Assembly: GCA_017465405.1 (NCBI GenBank)
Contig: JAFTWG010000015.1
Location: 146,457 to 210,456 of the forward strand
Source of the DNA: Alphaproteobacteria bacterium
GTDB lineage: Bacteria > Pseudomonadota > Alphaproteobacteria > RF32 > CAG-239
Length of the DNA: 64,000 nt
Reading direction: 5' to 3'
Every line of letters starts with the position of its first letter. Position 1 is the stretch's first letter. The notes under the pieces are model-generated. The model did not search any database. It was not told where the DNA came from and saw nothing but the letters and a program-made list of their open reading frames with translations. Below, piece after piece: positions 44,102 to 52,059 of this stretch. The translations under genes were made by a program, and so were the position numbers.

Positions 44102-45282
44102 TATTGCATTCCATAATGTTCGACAACATAGTCCATATCTTTATCTCCACGTCCGGAAAGATTGACTAATATTTTATAGTCGTTCGAGGTTTCTTTAGCC
44201 AATTTCATTGCATAGGCAACTGCATGAGCACTTTCCAATGCCGGTATAATTCCTTCAACTTTCGGCAACAGATAGAATGCCTCCAAACATTCTTTGTCGT
44301 CTATTTGCACATATTCCGCCCTTTTTATACTATGTAAAAATGCATGTTCCGGACCGACAGAAGGATAGTCTAAACCGCTGGCTATTGAATATACCGGTGC
44401 AACTTCACCATTTTCATCCATAATAACTTTTGACTTAAATCCATGCAATATTCCGTCTTTTCCAAAAGCAATGGAAGCGGCATTTTCTCCTACTTTATCA
44501 CCTTTTCCAAGCGGTTCAACGCCATAGAGCTTCACTTTTTCATCTTCTATAAACGCACTAAAAATTCCGATTGCGTTACTTCCTCCGCCGACACAAGCAA
44601 CAACTGCATCGGGCAAAGCACCGGTTTCAAAAATCATTTGTTCCTTTGCTTCTGTTCCTATTATTGATTGATAATCTCTTACCATTGTCGGAAAAGGATG
44701 AGGCCCGACAACGGAACCTATACAATAAAAACTGTTTTCATAATCTTGAGCATAAGATTCAAAAGCACTGTCGATAGCTTCTTTTAGAGTTTGTTGTCCC
44801 TTATCTACCGATATTATCTTTGCTCCCAACAACTGCATTCGCAAAACATTCGGCTTCTCTTTTATAATATCTTTTTTACCCATATGGATTTCACATTCCA
44901 ACCCTAAATAGGCTGCTGCCGTCGCCATCGCTACTCCATGCTGTCCGGCTCCGGTTTCTGCAATCACTTTGCTTTTACCCATAAATTTTGCTAATAAAAC
45001 TTCGCCTATACAGTGGTTTAATTTATGGGCTCCGGTATGATTTAGGTCTTCTCTTTTTAAATATATTTGTCCTCCGCCAATTTTTTTACTTAAATTTTTA
45101 GCATGAGTAATCGGGGTCGGGCGTCCTTGGTAAGTTCTACGAATATATTGCATTTGCTCTAAAAATCGCTGATTGTTTTTTATTTCGTTATATGCTTTTT
45201 CAATTTTATTCATTTCGGCCTGTAACTGTTCGGAAATATACGAACCTCCGTAAATACCGAAAAATCCTTTTGAATTTTCCAT
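44101..45282 (-). CDS. trpB: Tryptophan synthase beta subunit (orphan)
   Basis: A 393-aa PLP enzyme. The catalytic lysine is Lys87 in [10 protein letters not shown], and the phosphate-binding GGGSNAIG lies near residue 233; [13 protein letters not shown] is also conserved. It makes tryptophan from indole and serine. No trpA or other trp gene is adjacent, so indole must come from elsewhere or from salvage. AGGATTATAAGAA precedes the ATG. The leader contains a short hairpin but no tryptophan codons. Confidence 0.93.
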   Translation of the reverse strand: MENSKGFFGIYGGSYISEQLQAEMNKIEKAYNEIKNNQRFLEQMQYIRRTYQGRPTPITHAKNLSKKIGGGQIYLKREDLNHTGAHKLNHCIGEVLLAKFMGKSKVIAETGAGQHGVAMATAAAYLGLECEIHMGKKDIIKEKPNVLRMQLLGAKIISVDKGQQTLKEAIDSAFESYAQDYENSFYCIGSVVGPHPFPTMVRDYQSIIGTEAKEQMIFETGALPDAVVACVGGGSNAIGIFSAFIEDEKVKLYGVEPLGKGDKVGENAASIAFGKDGILHGFKSKVIMDENGEVAPVYSIASGLDYPSVGPEHAFLHSIKRAEYVQIDDKECLEAFYLLPKVEGIIPALESAHAVAYAMKLAKETSNDYKILVNLSGRGDKDMDYVVEHYGMQ

Positions 45283-45356
45283 TTCTTATAATCCTATACA
45301 CATTATTGAAAATTGATTGCAGTTGTAGGTAACTAACCTTTTAAAACAGATAAAAC

Positions 45357-45410
45357 GGTGCATCAGCACCACCAGAATTTCCATGGAGCAACTTTTATAC
45401 TTGAAATAAA
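45357..45410 (-). promoter_or_regulatory. Possible leader hairpin upstream of trpB
   Basis: On the minus strand GGTGC, TGAT, GCACC followed by GTTTTATC forms a weak terminator-like hairpin (45370-45357) about 75 bases before trpB. An ATG with a 14-codon frame (MEILVVLMHRFICF) runs through it. No Trp codons are present, so classical trp attenuation is unlikely. Confidence 0.25.
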
Positions 45411-45543
45411 TATGTTCAAATCATTATCAATCATAGTATCTATATTAAAACCTATTGAGCAAAAATCAAGGTATAAAATAAAATCTATTGAAATTTTATA
45501 ATTCCTATGCTATTTTGACAAAAAAATATACCTTAGATTTATT

Positions 45544-46368
45544 ATGAAAAAATATGTTGATGTAGCTTTAATCTACGATTTTGACGGAACTCTTGCCGCA
45601 GGAAATATGCAAGAGTATGGCTTTTTAAAAATGTTAAACATTGCACCCGAAATTTTTTGGAGCAAGTGCGATAAGATGACCCAACAAGAAAGTGCGGACA
45701 GTAACTTGAGCTATATGCGTTGTATGCTCGAAGAGGCTAAAGCTCGTAAAGTTGCTTTTCGTCGTGAAGATTTTGTTAAATGCGGAGATGATATTACCTT
45801 CTTCAAAGGTGTTGAAGAGTGGTTTGACAGAATCAACGCCTATGCTTTGCAAAAAGGCATCAGACTCTCACACTACATTATCTCATCAGGGTTGGAAGAG
45901 ATTGCTCTTGGTTCTAAAATTGCCAAAAATTTCAAACAAATATATGCCTCGTCTTATATGTATGACGAATACGGAGCCGCTGTTTGGCCTGCCCGTGTCG
46001 TAAACTATACCGACAAGACACAATATTTGTTCCGCATTAACAAAGGATGCCTCGATCCTTTGGATAAGAGTGTAAACTCGCCAATGGCTATTGAGGATCG
46101 TCCCGTTCCATTTAGTCACATGATTTATTTTGGAGACGGTGACACTGATGTTCCTTGTATGTCAATGATTAAAAGGTTGGGAGGATACTGTATTTCAGTT
46201 TTTCAGCCTTATAACAAAAAAGCCAAAAGTAGAGCCGAAAGGCTGTTTGAAGAGGGACGTGTCAATATTTTTGCCCCCGCAGACTATTCTGCCGGAAAGA
46301 AAATTGACCGATATGTAAAAAATGTCGTCAATAAGATTGCGTCCGATGCTAAATTGACAAACTTTTAA
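45544..46368 (+). CDS. HAD-superfamily hydrolase
   Basis: A 274-aa HAD phosphatase-like protein. Motif I is YDFDGTLAAG (residues 12-21, nucleophile Asp), motif II is YIISSGLE near 115, and motif IV is YFGDGDTDVPCM near 200. The long insert after motif I is a helical cap. The substrate is unknown. Coding DNA is GC-richer than the surroundings; no Shine-Dalgarno sequence is seen, and the nearest TTGACA (45515-45520) would put the transcript start at or next to the ATG. Followed by a hairpin terminator. Confidence 0.85.
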   Translation: MKKYVDVALIYDFDGTLAAGNMQEYGFLKMLNIAPEIFWSKCDKMTQQESADSNLSYMRCMLEEAKARKVAFRREDFVKCGDDITFFKGVEEWFDRINAYALQKGIRLSHYIISSGLEEIALGSKIAKNFKQIYASSYMYDEYGAAVWPARVVNYTDKTQYLFRINKGCLDPLDKSVNSPMAIEDRPVPFSHMIYFGDGDTDVPCMSMIKRLGGYCISVFQPYNKKAKSRAERLFEEGRVNIFAPADYSAGKKIDRYVKNVVNKIASDAKLTNF

Positions 46369-46373
46369 GCTTA

Positions 46374-46407
46374 AACACCGCTCTTAAAAAGAGCGGTGTT
46401 GCTATTT
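46374..46407 (+). terminator. Hairpin terminator
   Basis: AACACCGCTCTT, AAA, AAGAGCGGTGTT is a perfect 12-bp stem; the T-run after it is short (GCTATTTT). Confidence 0.75.
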
Positions 46408-46452
46408 TAAATTTTAGTTATATAATCAGTCAAAAAAAATGAGGATTTAAAT

Positions 46453-47844
46453 ATGACTAACCGATTGAAATATGCGTTATTGGCAATAGTTTTTATTCTT
46501 GGCTATACCAGTCTTTCCTTTGAACTGATTATCTTACGACAACTAATTAATTTTGTCGGTTCAAATACATTAATTACATCTATTGTCATCACTTTTATTT
46601 TGCTGTTTATGACAATCGGTTATTATCTGGGTTCTACTATAAAATTCAAGACAAATCTTGTTCGCAATATTATGCAAAAAATGATTATCTTTCTAACCGC
46701 AATATTTATCATTTCTTGTTCTTATTATCTGATGGAAATATTCTTTAATGTAATGTATTTAGGCGGAATACAAAGTTTTTTGTGGTTGGTAATTACCTAT
46801 TCTACAATATTTTTGGCGGCACCTTCGTTGTTTATGGGATTTATTACTTCGGTTATCGGGCGTATTATTCACCGTTATGACATAAACTATACCGGACGCT
46901 TTATGGCTGTTGATACATTGGGAAGCGTAACCGGTTCTATTGCTACAACTTTAATTTTTATGCCTTTGTTATCCGTATCTGCAACGATTATTATATTAGT
47001 AATTTTAAGTTCAATTGCTCTATTTTTACTCAGCAATAAAAAACAGTATAAGTTCTGCATTGCTTTATCTGCATTCTTCATTGTTTGGGTATCTGCCGTA
47101 AATAATGAAAAATTTATGACCGGAGAACAAACTTTGATTAAAGATGATGCTATCTCTCGTTTTGAAATTGTCGGAGAAGATATAATCGATGGTGATGTGA
47201 AATCTTATTTGATGCAAATTAATGGCTCTCGTTCATCTAAAATATCCGAATATAAACACCTAATGTTTGAATATGTTAATTTTATTAATGACAATTTTAT
47301 AAATACTCTGCCTAAAGATAAAACTCATGACATTTTAATATTGGGAGCCGGAGGATTTACAATTGGTATTGATGATAATACAAATAATTATACTTATCTG
47401 GATGTAGAAAAAGATTTGCAAAAAATTTCAGAAGAAAAATTTTTACATAAGCCGTTAGGCAAAAACAAAAAATTTATCGTTCAAGATGCTTACTTATATA
47501 TGATAAATAACAAAAAAACTTATGATATGATTGTGATTGACGTCTATTCGGCAAAACAAAGTATCCCGCTGAATTTTGTTACGGCAGATTTTTTCCGTAT
47601 GGTAAAAAAACAACTCAATCCTAACGGTATAATGATTGCCAATATCATTACTTCTCCCAGTTTTGAAAGCTCTTTTTCTCGTAGAATTGACAATACGTTA
47701 CGAGCAGTTTTTCCGCAAAACCTAAGCAGATTTCCATTGTGGTATAATGCTCCGACAACTAATGTGGAATATGTATATCATCATTTACCGGAAGACAATG
47801 CTATCTATACTCTCAATAAAAGTTCTGCAGTTTACGGACAATAA
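46453..47844 (+). CDS. Membrane-fused spermidine synthase-like protein
   Basis: A 463-aa protein. About six to seven membrane helices fill residues 1-215, and a soluble methyltransferase-fold domain follows (LILGAGGFTIGID near 295, TYLDVEKDL, YDMIVIDVYSAK near 360). This is the layout of the membrane-associated spermidine synthase-like family, which shares the aminopropyltransferase fold. GAGGATTTAAAT precedes the ATG. The catalytic Asp of real SpeE (in a DG/DDG context) is not clearly matched, so true polyamine synthesis is uncertain. Confidence 0.78.
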   Translation: MTNRLKYALLAIVFILGYTSLSFELIILRQLINFVGSNTLITSIVITFILLFMTIGYYLGSTIKFKTNLVRNIMQKMIIFLTAIFIISCSYYLMEIFFNVMYLGGIQSFLWLVITYSTIFLAAPSLFMGFITSVIGRIIHRYDINYTGRFMAVDTLGSVTGSIATTLIFMPLLSVSATIIILVILSSIALFLLSNKKQYKFCIALSAFFIVWVSAVNNEKFMTGEQTLIKDDAISRFEIVGEDIIDGDVKSYLMQINGSRSSKISEYKHLMFEYVNFINDNFINTLPKDKTHDILILGAGGFTIGIDDNTNNYTYLDVEKDLQKISEEKFLHKPLGKNKKFIVQDAYLYMINNKKTYDMIVIDVYSAKQSIPLNFVTADFFRMVKKQLNPNGIMIANIITSPSFESSFSRRIDNTLRAVFPQNLSRFPLWYNAPTTNVEYVYHHLPEDNAIYTLNKSSAVYGQ

Positions 47845-47857
47845 CTCGACAAAACAG

Positions 47858-47886
47858 TTGACAAAAAACATAAATGTTGCTATATT
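47858..47886 (+). promoter_or_regulatory. Near-consensus promoter of the HAD-IIA gene
   Basis: TTGACA (47858-47863), 17-base spacer, TATATT (47881-47886). The 30-base leader to the ATG has no ribosome binding site. Confidence 0.8.
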
Positions 47887-47916
47887 CATCGCAGTAACCT
47901 TAAATATTAATATATT

Positions 47917-48804
47917 ATGATTTCAAAAAACTTTCTCAACATTGCTATGGCATATGATGTAGTGATGTTTGACATCTACGGTGTGATTAACACAAAAGAA
48001 GGTATCATTCCGCAGGCTCTCGAGATACTGAAAAAACTCAAACAGCTCGGTAAAAAGGTGTATCTGGTTTCAAATGCCTCTAATTTAGCGGCACATAGTG
48101 AAGCGAGATATGCCAAGAAAGGTCTTCTCAAGGGTGAACATTATGATGACATTGTCACTTCGGGACAATTTGCTTATGAGCAAATTCAGGAAGAAAAACT
48201 GCCTCTTAACGGTAGAAAGTATTGCGTATTCGGAACAGCAAATTTTAAGCGTCCGGATGATTTAATTCCTGATATCCTGAAAAACTCATCCTATGAGCTT
48301 TGCGACATCAATGAGGCTGACTTTGCTTATTGCGGAGTTCCTCAGATTGATGGCAAAGACAGAACTGAGATTTATGACTTTTTGCCGGAGTTGATGAAAC
48401 TTTTACAGCTCGATATTCCTCTGGTTGTGGCTAACCCTGATGAAGTAGCCAGTGAGGACGGACGTTTTGTTATAAGACAAGGAGCCATCTGTATCGCTTA
48501 TGAAAAGCTGGGAGGTAAAACCGTCGTTTACGGCAAACCCGATGCAAGAATCCTTGGACGAACAATCGGCGGCAATGCTAACAAAATGATGCTTAACGCC
48601 TTAATGGTAGGCGACACACTGCGTACTGACATTTTGGCAGGTAATCGTTTTGGTGTTGACACATGTCTTACTCTCAAAGGCGGAGTTACGGAAGAGATGA
48701 TGAAAAGAAACGGTATGGAAATTACCGAGGAGAATCTTCGCAAATATATCTCTGACCAAAATTCCGGCGTACCGACTTATGTTGTCAACAGTATTTGGGA
48801 GTAA
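47917..48804 (+). CDS. HAD-superfamily IIA hydrolase
   Basis: A 295-aa phosphatase-like protein. Motif I is MFDIYGVINTKEG (in place of the usual DxDGV), motif II is LVSNAS near 53, and motif IV is MVGDTLRTDILAG near 230; the YGKPD segment near 208 is typical of HAD subfamily IIA (4-nitrophenyl phosphatase/NagD/TIGR01459 type). The second motif I acidic residue is replaced by Tyr (DIYG), which is unusual and could lower phosphatase activity. GC-richer than neighbours and no Shine-Dalgarno sequence. It has its own promoter and terminator. Confidence 0.85.
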   Translation: MISKNFLNIAMAYDVVMFDIYGVINTKEGIIPQALEILKKLKQLGKKVYLVSNASNLAAHSEARYAKKGLLKGEHYDDIVTSGQFAYEQIQEEKLPLNGRKYCVFGTANFKRPDDLIPDILKNSSYELCDINEADFAYCGVPQIDGKDRTEIYDFLPELMKLLQLDIPLVVANPDEVASEDGRFVIRQGAICIAYEKLGGKTVVYGKPDARILGRTIGGNANKMMLNALMVGDTLRTDILAGNRFGVDTCLTLKGGVTEEMMKRNGMEITEENLRKYISDQNSGVPTYVVNSIWE

Positions 48805-48817
48805 CGTTACTTTCATT

Positions 48818-48857
48818 AAAGAAGCTCTTGGTTGTTCCAAGAGCTTCTTTTTATTTT
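48818..48857 (+). terminator. Rho-independent terminator
   Basis: AAAGAAGCTCTTGG, TTGTT, CCAAGAGCTTCTTT, a perfect 14-bp stem then TTATTTT. It reaches the stop of the convergent minus-strand gene. Confidence 0.93.
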
Positions 48858-49453
48858 ATATCAACTGATACATTATCAAAATCTTCTGAAATTTTTATAT
48901 TTTTTCCGTTTTCAAGCAAAATAACGATACTTTCCAACACTTCTTCATCCGTATCATCCATTTTTTTTGAAGTTATGCAGATATCTTTTATTCGCTCATT
49001 TATTATATCTTTTTCAAAAATACAAGATACATCAAAATAAAGTTTTTCGTTTCCCATATATTGGGCAAATTCTTTTATTTTTTTACCTTTCGTTTCAATA
49101 ACTGTTTCTATGTCTATTTTGTTAAGCCCCAAATTATAACGATATGGCGACCAAAGGGATATTTCGAATTGTTCTCCGCCGATTTCAAATATGATAATCC
49201 AATCCCATATCAAACAATCTCTTCCGGGGTGTTCCCGATAAAAATGTTTAGCTGTTTCATAGTAGTCACGATTATCTTCTTTAATTTGGTCGTAGTCAGC
49301 CCAAAAATCATTTACAAGAATCTTGTTTATTTGTTTTCCTACAAGCTCTGATTTTATATTTTCTATAAACTCATAGGCTCTATCAACGGGAAATCCTGCC
49401 CCAAAACGATAGTCTTTTTCATAAGTCGCATTTTTTTTCAATCTATCCACCAT
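48851..49453 (-). CDS. Soluble protein of unknown function
   Basis: A 200-aa protein, acidic, with no signal peptide or membrane helix. The middle is beta-rich (CLIWDWIIIFEIGGEQFEISLWSPY) and the end mainly charged. The size and W-rich acidic sheet recall bacterial immunity proteins, but there is no toxin next to it. AAGG lies about 9 bases before the ATG. Its reading frame stop overlaps the terminator of the HAD gene. Confidence 0.65.
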   Translation of the reverse strand: MVDRLKKNATYEKDYRFGAGFPVDRAYEFIENIKSELVGKQINKILVNDFWADYDQIKEDNRDYYETAKHFYREHPGRDCLIWDWIIIFEIGGEQFEISLWSPYRYNLGLNKIDIETVIETKGKKIKEFAQYMGNEKLYFDVSCIFEKDIINERIKDICITSKKMDDTDEEVLESIVILLENGKNIKISEDFDNVSVDIK

Positions 49454-49519
49454 TATAATATGCCTTATACATTGAATGATTATATTAAAACTTTCTAATT
49501 CTACATTATAACTTTCGGT

Positions 49520-50518
49520 TTATTTCTCTGTTGAAAAATCACTCATTTTCTGTTTTTCCGTCGCATAAGATTTTTCATCCATTTTTAGCAGAGTTGCCTT
49601 ATCAACCCCCATAATCTCAGCAACATCATCCATAGTCTGACCGGTTGCTTTAGCTATTCTGTAGAAAGATACCGGATGATCTGATTTTTGTTGAACTTCT
49701 TGAGCCAAACTTATCATATCTTCAGGATTATGATTTAGCATTTTAGAAGCTAATGCCCAAGAAACAAGATATTCATGAGGATAGCGATAGTCTTTTGTTG
49801 CATTTCTGCCATCTTCCAAAGAAGCCTCTTCTGTTCCTTTGTTACCAAAAGCAGATAATGCTTCAAATAAGTTTACTTTTTGATATGACGCAACCTCTCC
49901 TCCGGCTTGTTCTGATGATTTTTCAACTATTCTGCCCATTAAATTATCCGTATCTTCATAAATGTGACAGAAAGGGCTTATGGCATAGCATTCACCATTT
50001 CCGTCCCAAATATTAATCATATAATTGTCATCTTTTACTTTGGGCATAGGAATAAGTTCCATTTTTTCAGGGTTAATCGAAATATCATCTATTCCTAAAT
50101 CGCTCAATTCTTCTCTCATTTCTCGCATTACGTTATTTTTGCGAATAATTTCCATATCGCCGGTTAATACTACATTTTCACCATTTGAAATAACGTCATC
50201 TTTCTTACCGACCAGATTTATCCTTTTACTTTTTGGGGTACGTGCAAACTCAAAATGTCCTGTACGTTCGGCTAATCCGCCTAAAGCCCCTAGTCCGTCC
50301 GGTTTTCCCTGCTTATTTTTTCGTTGAATTAAACCGATATGAACATCTGAAAAACGCTCTTCAAAAGAATTCCCTGAACGCAGTTGACCGCTATAAAGAG
50401 TAACATTCGCTCCACTGCTCAAAACTGCATTTCTTATATTTTCATCTGCAAGGAGTGTTGCTCTTTCTTCGCCCTTGCTCAAAGATCTTATTTTTTTTAA
50501 AACTTCATCTCTGGTCAT
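49520..50518 (-). CDS. Protein with possible split NUDIX box and C-terminal HTH-like end
   Basis: A 332-aa soluble protein. The segment VMREMREELSDLG (near residue 135) matches the RE-x2-EE-x-G core of a NUDIX box, and VHIGLIQRKNKQGKPDGLGALGGLAERTG upstream resembles the beta-strand and Gly-rich start, but about 45 residues separate them. The C-terminal 60 residues (FYRIAKATGQTMDDVAEIMGV) look like a small helical, HTH-like domain. GGAGAAATAAA precedes the ATG. Function uncertain. Confidence 0.55.
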   Translation of the reverse strand: MTRDEVLKKIRSLSKGEERATLLADENIRNAVLSSGANVTLYSGQLRSGNSFEERFSDVHIGLIQRKNKQGKPDGLGALGGLAERTGHFEFARTPKSKRINLVGKKDDVISNGENVVLTGDMEIIRKNNVMREMREELSDLGIDDISINPEKMELIPMPKVKDDNYMINIWDGNGECYAISPFCHIYEDTDNLMGRIVEKSSEQAGGEVASYQKVNLFEALSAFGNKGTEEASLEDGRNATKDYRYPHEYLVSWALASKMLNHNPEDMISLAQEVQQKSDHPVSFYRIAKATGQTMDDVAEIMGVDKATLLKMDEKSYATEKQKMSDFSTEK

Positions 50519-50618
50519 TTTATTTCTCCACTGAAATAAGTTTAAGCACTAACATTTACCGGAGTCAAATAAAAAAGCGGTTCTTTTTTAAGATACCGCT
50601 AAAAAATTGATTTATTTT

Positions 50619-50831
50619 TTATTTGCTTTGCAGATATAACAAGTGGTTATCAACCGGAGGAGCCGGATTTACGCTCAAAGATTTTTGTATCTCAGGCTTT
50701 GGCGACATCGGACTTGGTTCCGAATTATGGCGTGGCCTTTGTATCGGAGCACCTGCGGTAGTATAAGAACAACAACCGCTCATAACAAACAAAACACTCA
50801 ACAAAGCAATCAACTTAAAATAATTCTTCAT
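50619..50831 (-). CDS. Small Pro-rich lipoprotein
   Basis: A 70-aa lipoprotein: signal peptide MKNYFKLIALLSVLFVMSGC with lipobox MSGC and a second Cys directly after. The short mature part is Pro- and Ser-rich (IQRPRHNSEPSPMSPKPEI). ATG 50831 is used; the longer frame begins with TTG. The leader (ATTATTATAAACCTTAAAATTTG) loosely resembles the other SD-less leaders in this window. Confidence 0.68.
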   Translation of the reverse strand: MKNYFKLIALLSVLFVMSGCCSYTTAGAPIQRPRHNSEPSPMSPKPEIQKSLSVNPAPPVDNHLLYLQSK

Positions 50832-50959
50832 TTTGTTCAAATTTTAAGGTTTATAATAATTTTAGTTTCGTTGCATTATATATAAAAAAGCTAATCTGTC
50901 TATATTTGTTTTAAGATGTATCATAAAAATCGTTATTAATTTTAGCGAAGGAGAAAATT

Positions 50960-51559
50960 ATGATATACGGATATATACGTGTCAGCACAGATAAACAAAC
51001 AACCGAAAATCAATTTTTTGAAATAGAAAGATTTACAACAAAAAATAACATAACTATAGATGCTTGGATAAAAGAAACAATCAGTGCTTCTCAAAAATTA
51101 GAAAAACGAAAGTTAGGTTATTTATTAAAACGATTGAAAAAAGGTGACATTTTAGTATCTACCGAATTATCTCGTTTAGGACGAAATTTGTTACAAGTGA
51201 TGGCAATTTTATCATATTGTATGAACATCGGCTGTCAAGTTTGGACCATAAAAGATAATTATCGTTTAGGTACAGATATTCAATCTAAAGTATTGGCTTT
51301 TGCTTTTTCTCTGTCGGCAGAAATTGAAAGAACACTTATCTCTTCTCGAACTAAAGAAGCACTAGCAAGAATAAAAAAAGACGGCAAAAAATTAGGCAGA
51401 CCTTTTGGCAGTCTCGGGAAATGTAAACTTGATGATAAAGGAGATAAAATAAAAGAAATGAAAGAAGAAGGATTATCTATGAAAGCCATTGCTATAAATC
51501 TAAAATGCGGTAGAGGTACTCTGTACAGATATTTACATAAAAATCCTCTACCTTTCTAA
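50960..51559 (+). CDS. Serine recombinase (DNA invertase/resolvase, Mpi-like)
   Basis: A 199-aa small serine recombinase. The catalytic start IYGYIRVSTDKQ (Ser9) and the SRLGRNLLQV block (near residue 73) match the resolvase/invertase catalytic domain, and the C-terminal third (GDKIKEMKEEGLSMKAIAINLKCGRGTLYRYL) is a Hin-type helix-turn-helix. KLGRPFGS links the two. This size and layout is that of the master invertase Mpi and Pin/Hin group. GAAGGAGAAAATT precedes the ATG. No clear inverted target repeats or other phage or transposon genes are next to it, so it may act on distant sites. Confidence 0.92.
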   Translation: MIYGYIRVSTDKQTTENQFFEIERFTTKNNITIDAWIKETISASQKLEKRKLGYLLKRLKKGDILVSTELSRLGRNLLQVMAILSYCMNIGCQVWTIKDNYRLGTDIQSKVLAFAFSLSAEIERTLISSRTKEALARIKKDGKKLGRPFGSLGKCKLDDKGDKIKEMKEEGLSMKAIAINLKCGRGTLYRYLHKNPLPF

Positions 51560-51593
51560 TAATTTTATTGCCCCTCTTCTGAGGAGCTTTCTT

Positions 51594-51622
51594 TTGACAT
51601 TTCAAAATATATGAAGTAATTT
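51594..51622 (+). promoter_or_regulatory. Promoter of the SMR transporter gene
   Basis: TTGACA (51594-51599), 17 bases, TAATTT (51617-51622), 34 bases before the ATG. Confidence 0.65.
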
Positions 51623-51656
51623 GTGGCCATAGGTATAAATAAAACGGAGTTTTTTT

Positions 51657-52001
51657 ATGAGTCAAATTACAATTATGTATATTTTACTTGTTTTAGCGAT
51701 TGCAAGCGAAGCTGTAGCAACTTTTTATTTAAAATTATCAGAGCAATTCACAAAACCTATACCGACACTAATAACTGTGGTCGGTTATGTGGTTGCCTCT
51801 TATCTTTTAGCGATTGTAGTAAAAATTATTCCGGTGGGAATTGCCTATGCAATATGGTCAGCTTTAGGAATTGTTCTTATTTCCATATTCGGATATTTTT
51901 TCTTGGGAGAAAATTTAGATACTCCGGCATATATCGGTTTAGCCTTAATTATTGCCGGCGTTATTGTATTAAATGTATTCTCCAATACAATCCAAGGATA
52001 A
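51657..52001 (+). CDS. Small multidrug resistance (SMR) family transporter
   Basis: A 114-aa inner-membrane protein with four helices. The essential membrane Glu is in AIASEAVATFYLKLSE (near residue 17), and IPVGIAYAIWSALGIVLI near residue 55 is the SMR signature. Dimers exchange cations or toxic compounds with protons. CGGAG precedes the ATG. It stands alone, next to the RND operon on the opposite strand. Confidence 0.94.
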   Translation: MSQITIMYILLVLAIASEAVATFYLKLSEQFTKPIPTLITVVGYVVASYLLAIVVKIIPVGIAYAIWSALGIVLISIFGYFFLGENLDTPAYIGLALIIAGVIVLNVFSNTIQG

Positions 52002-52020
52002 TTTTATAAATTGTTACAAC

Positions 52021-52057
52021 AAAAAACACCGCAGTCATAAAAGACAGCGGTGTTTTT
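52021..52057. terminator. Bidirectional rho-independent terminator
   Basis: AACACCGC-A-GTC, ATAAAA, GAC-A-GCGGTGTT with A and T runs either side, shared by the SMR gene and the RND operon. Confidence 0.9.
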
Positions 52058-52059
52058 GA

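Noticed and set aside
45340..45420. Classical trp attenuator.
   Set aside because: The leader frame holds no tryptophan codons and the hairpin is weak.
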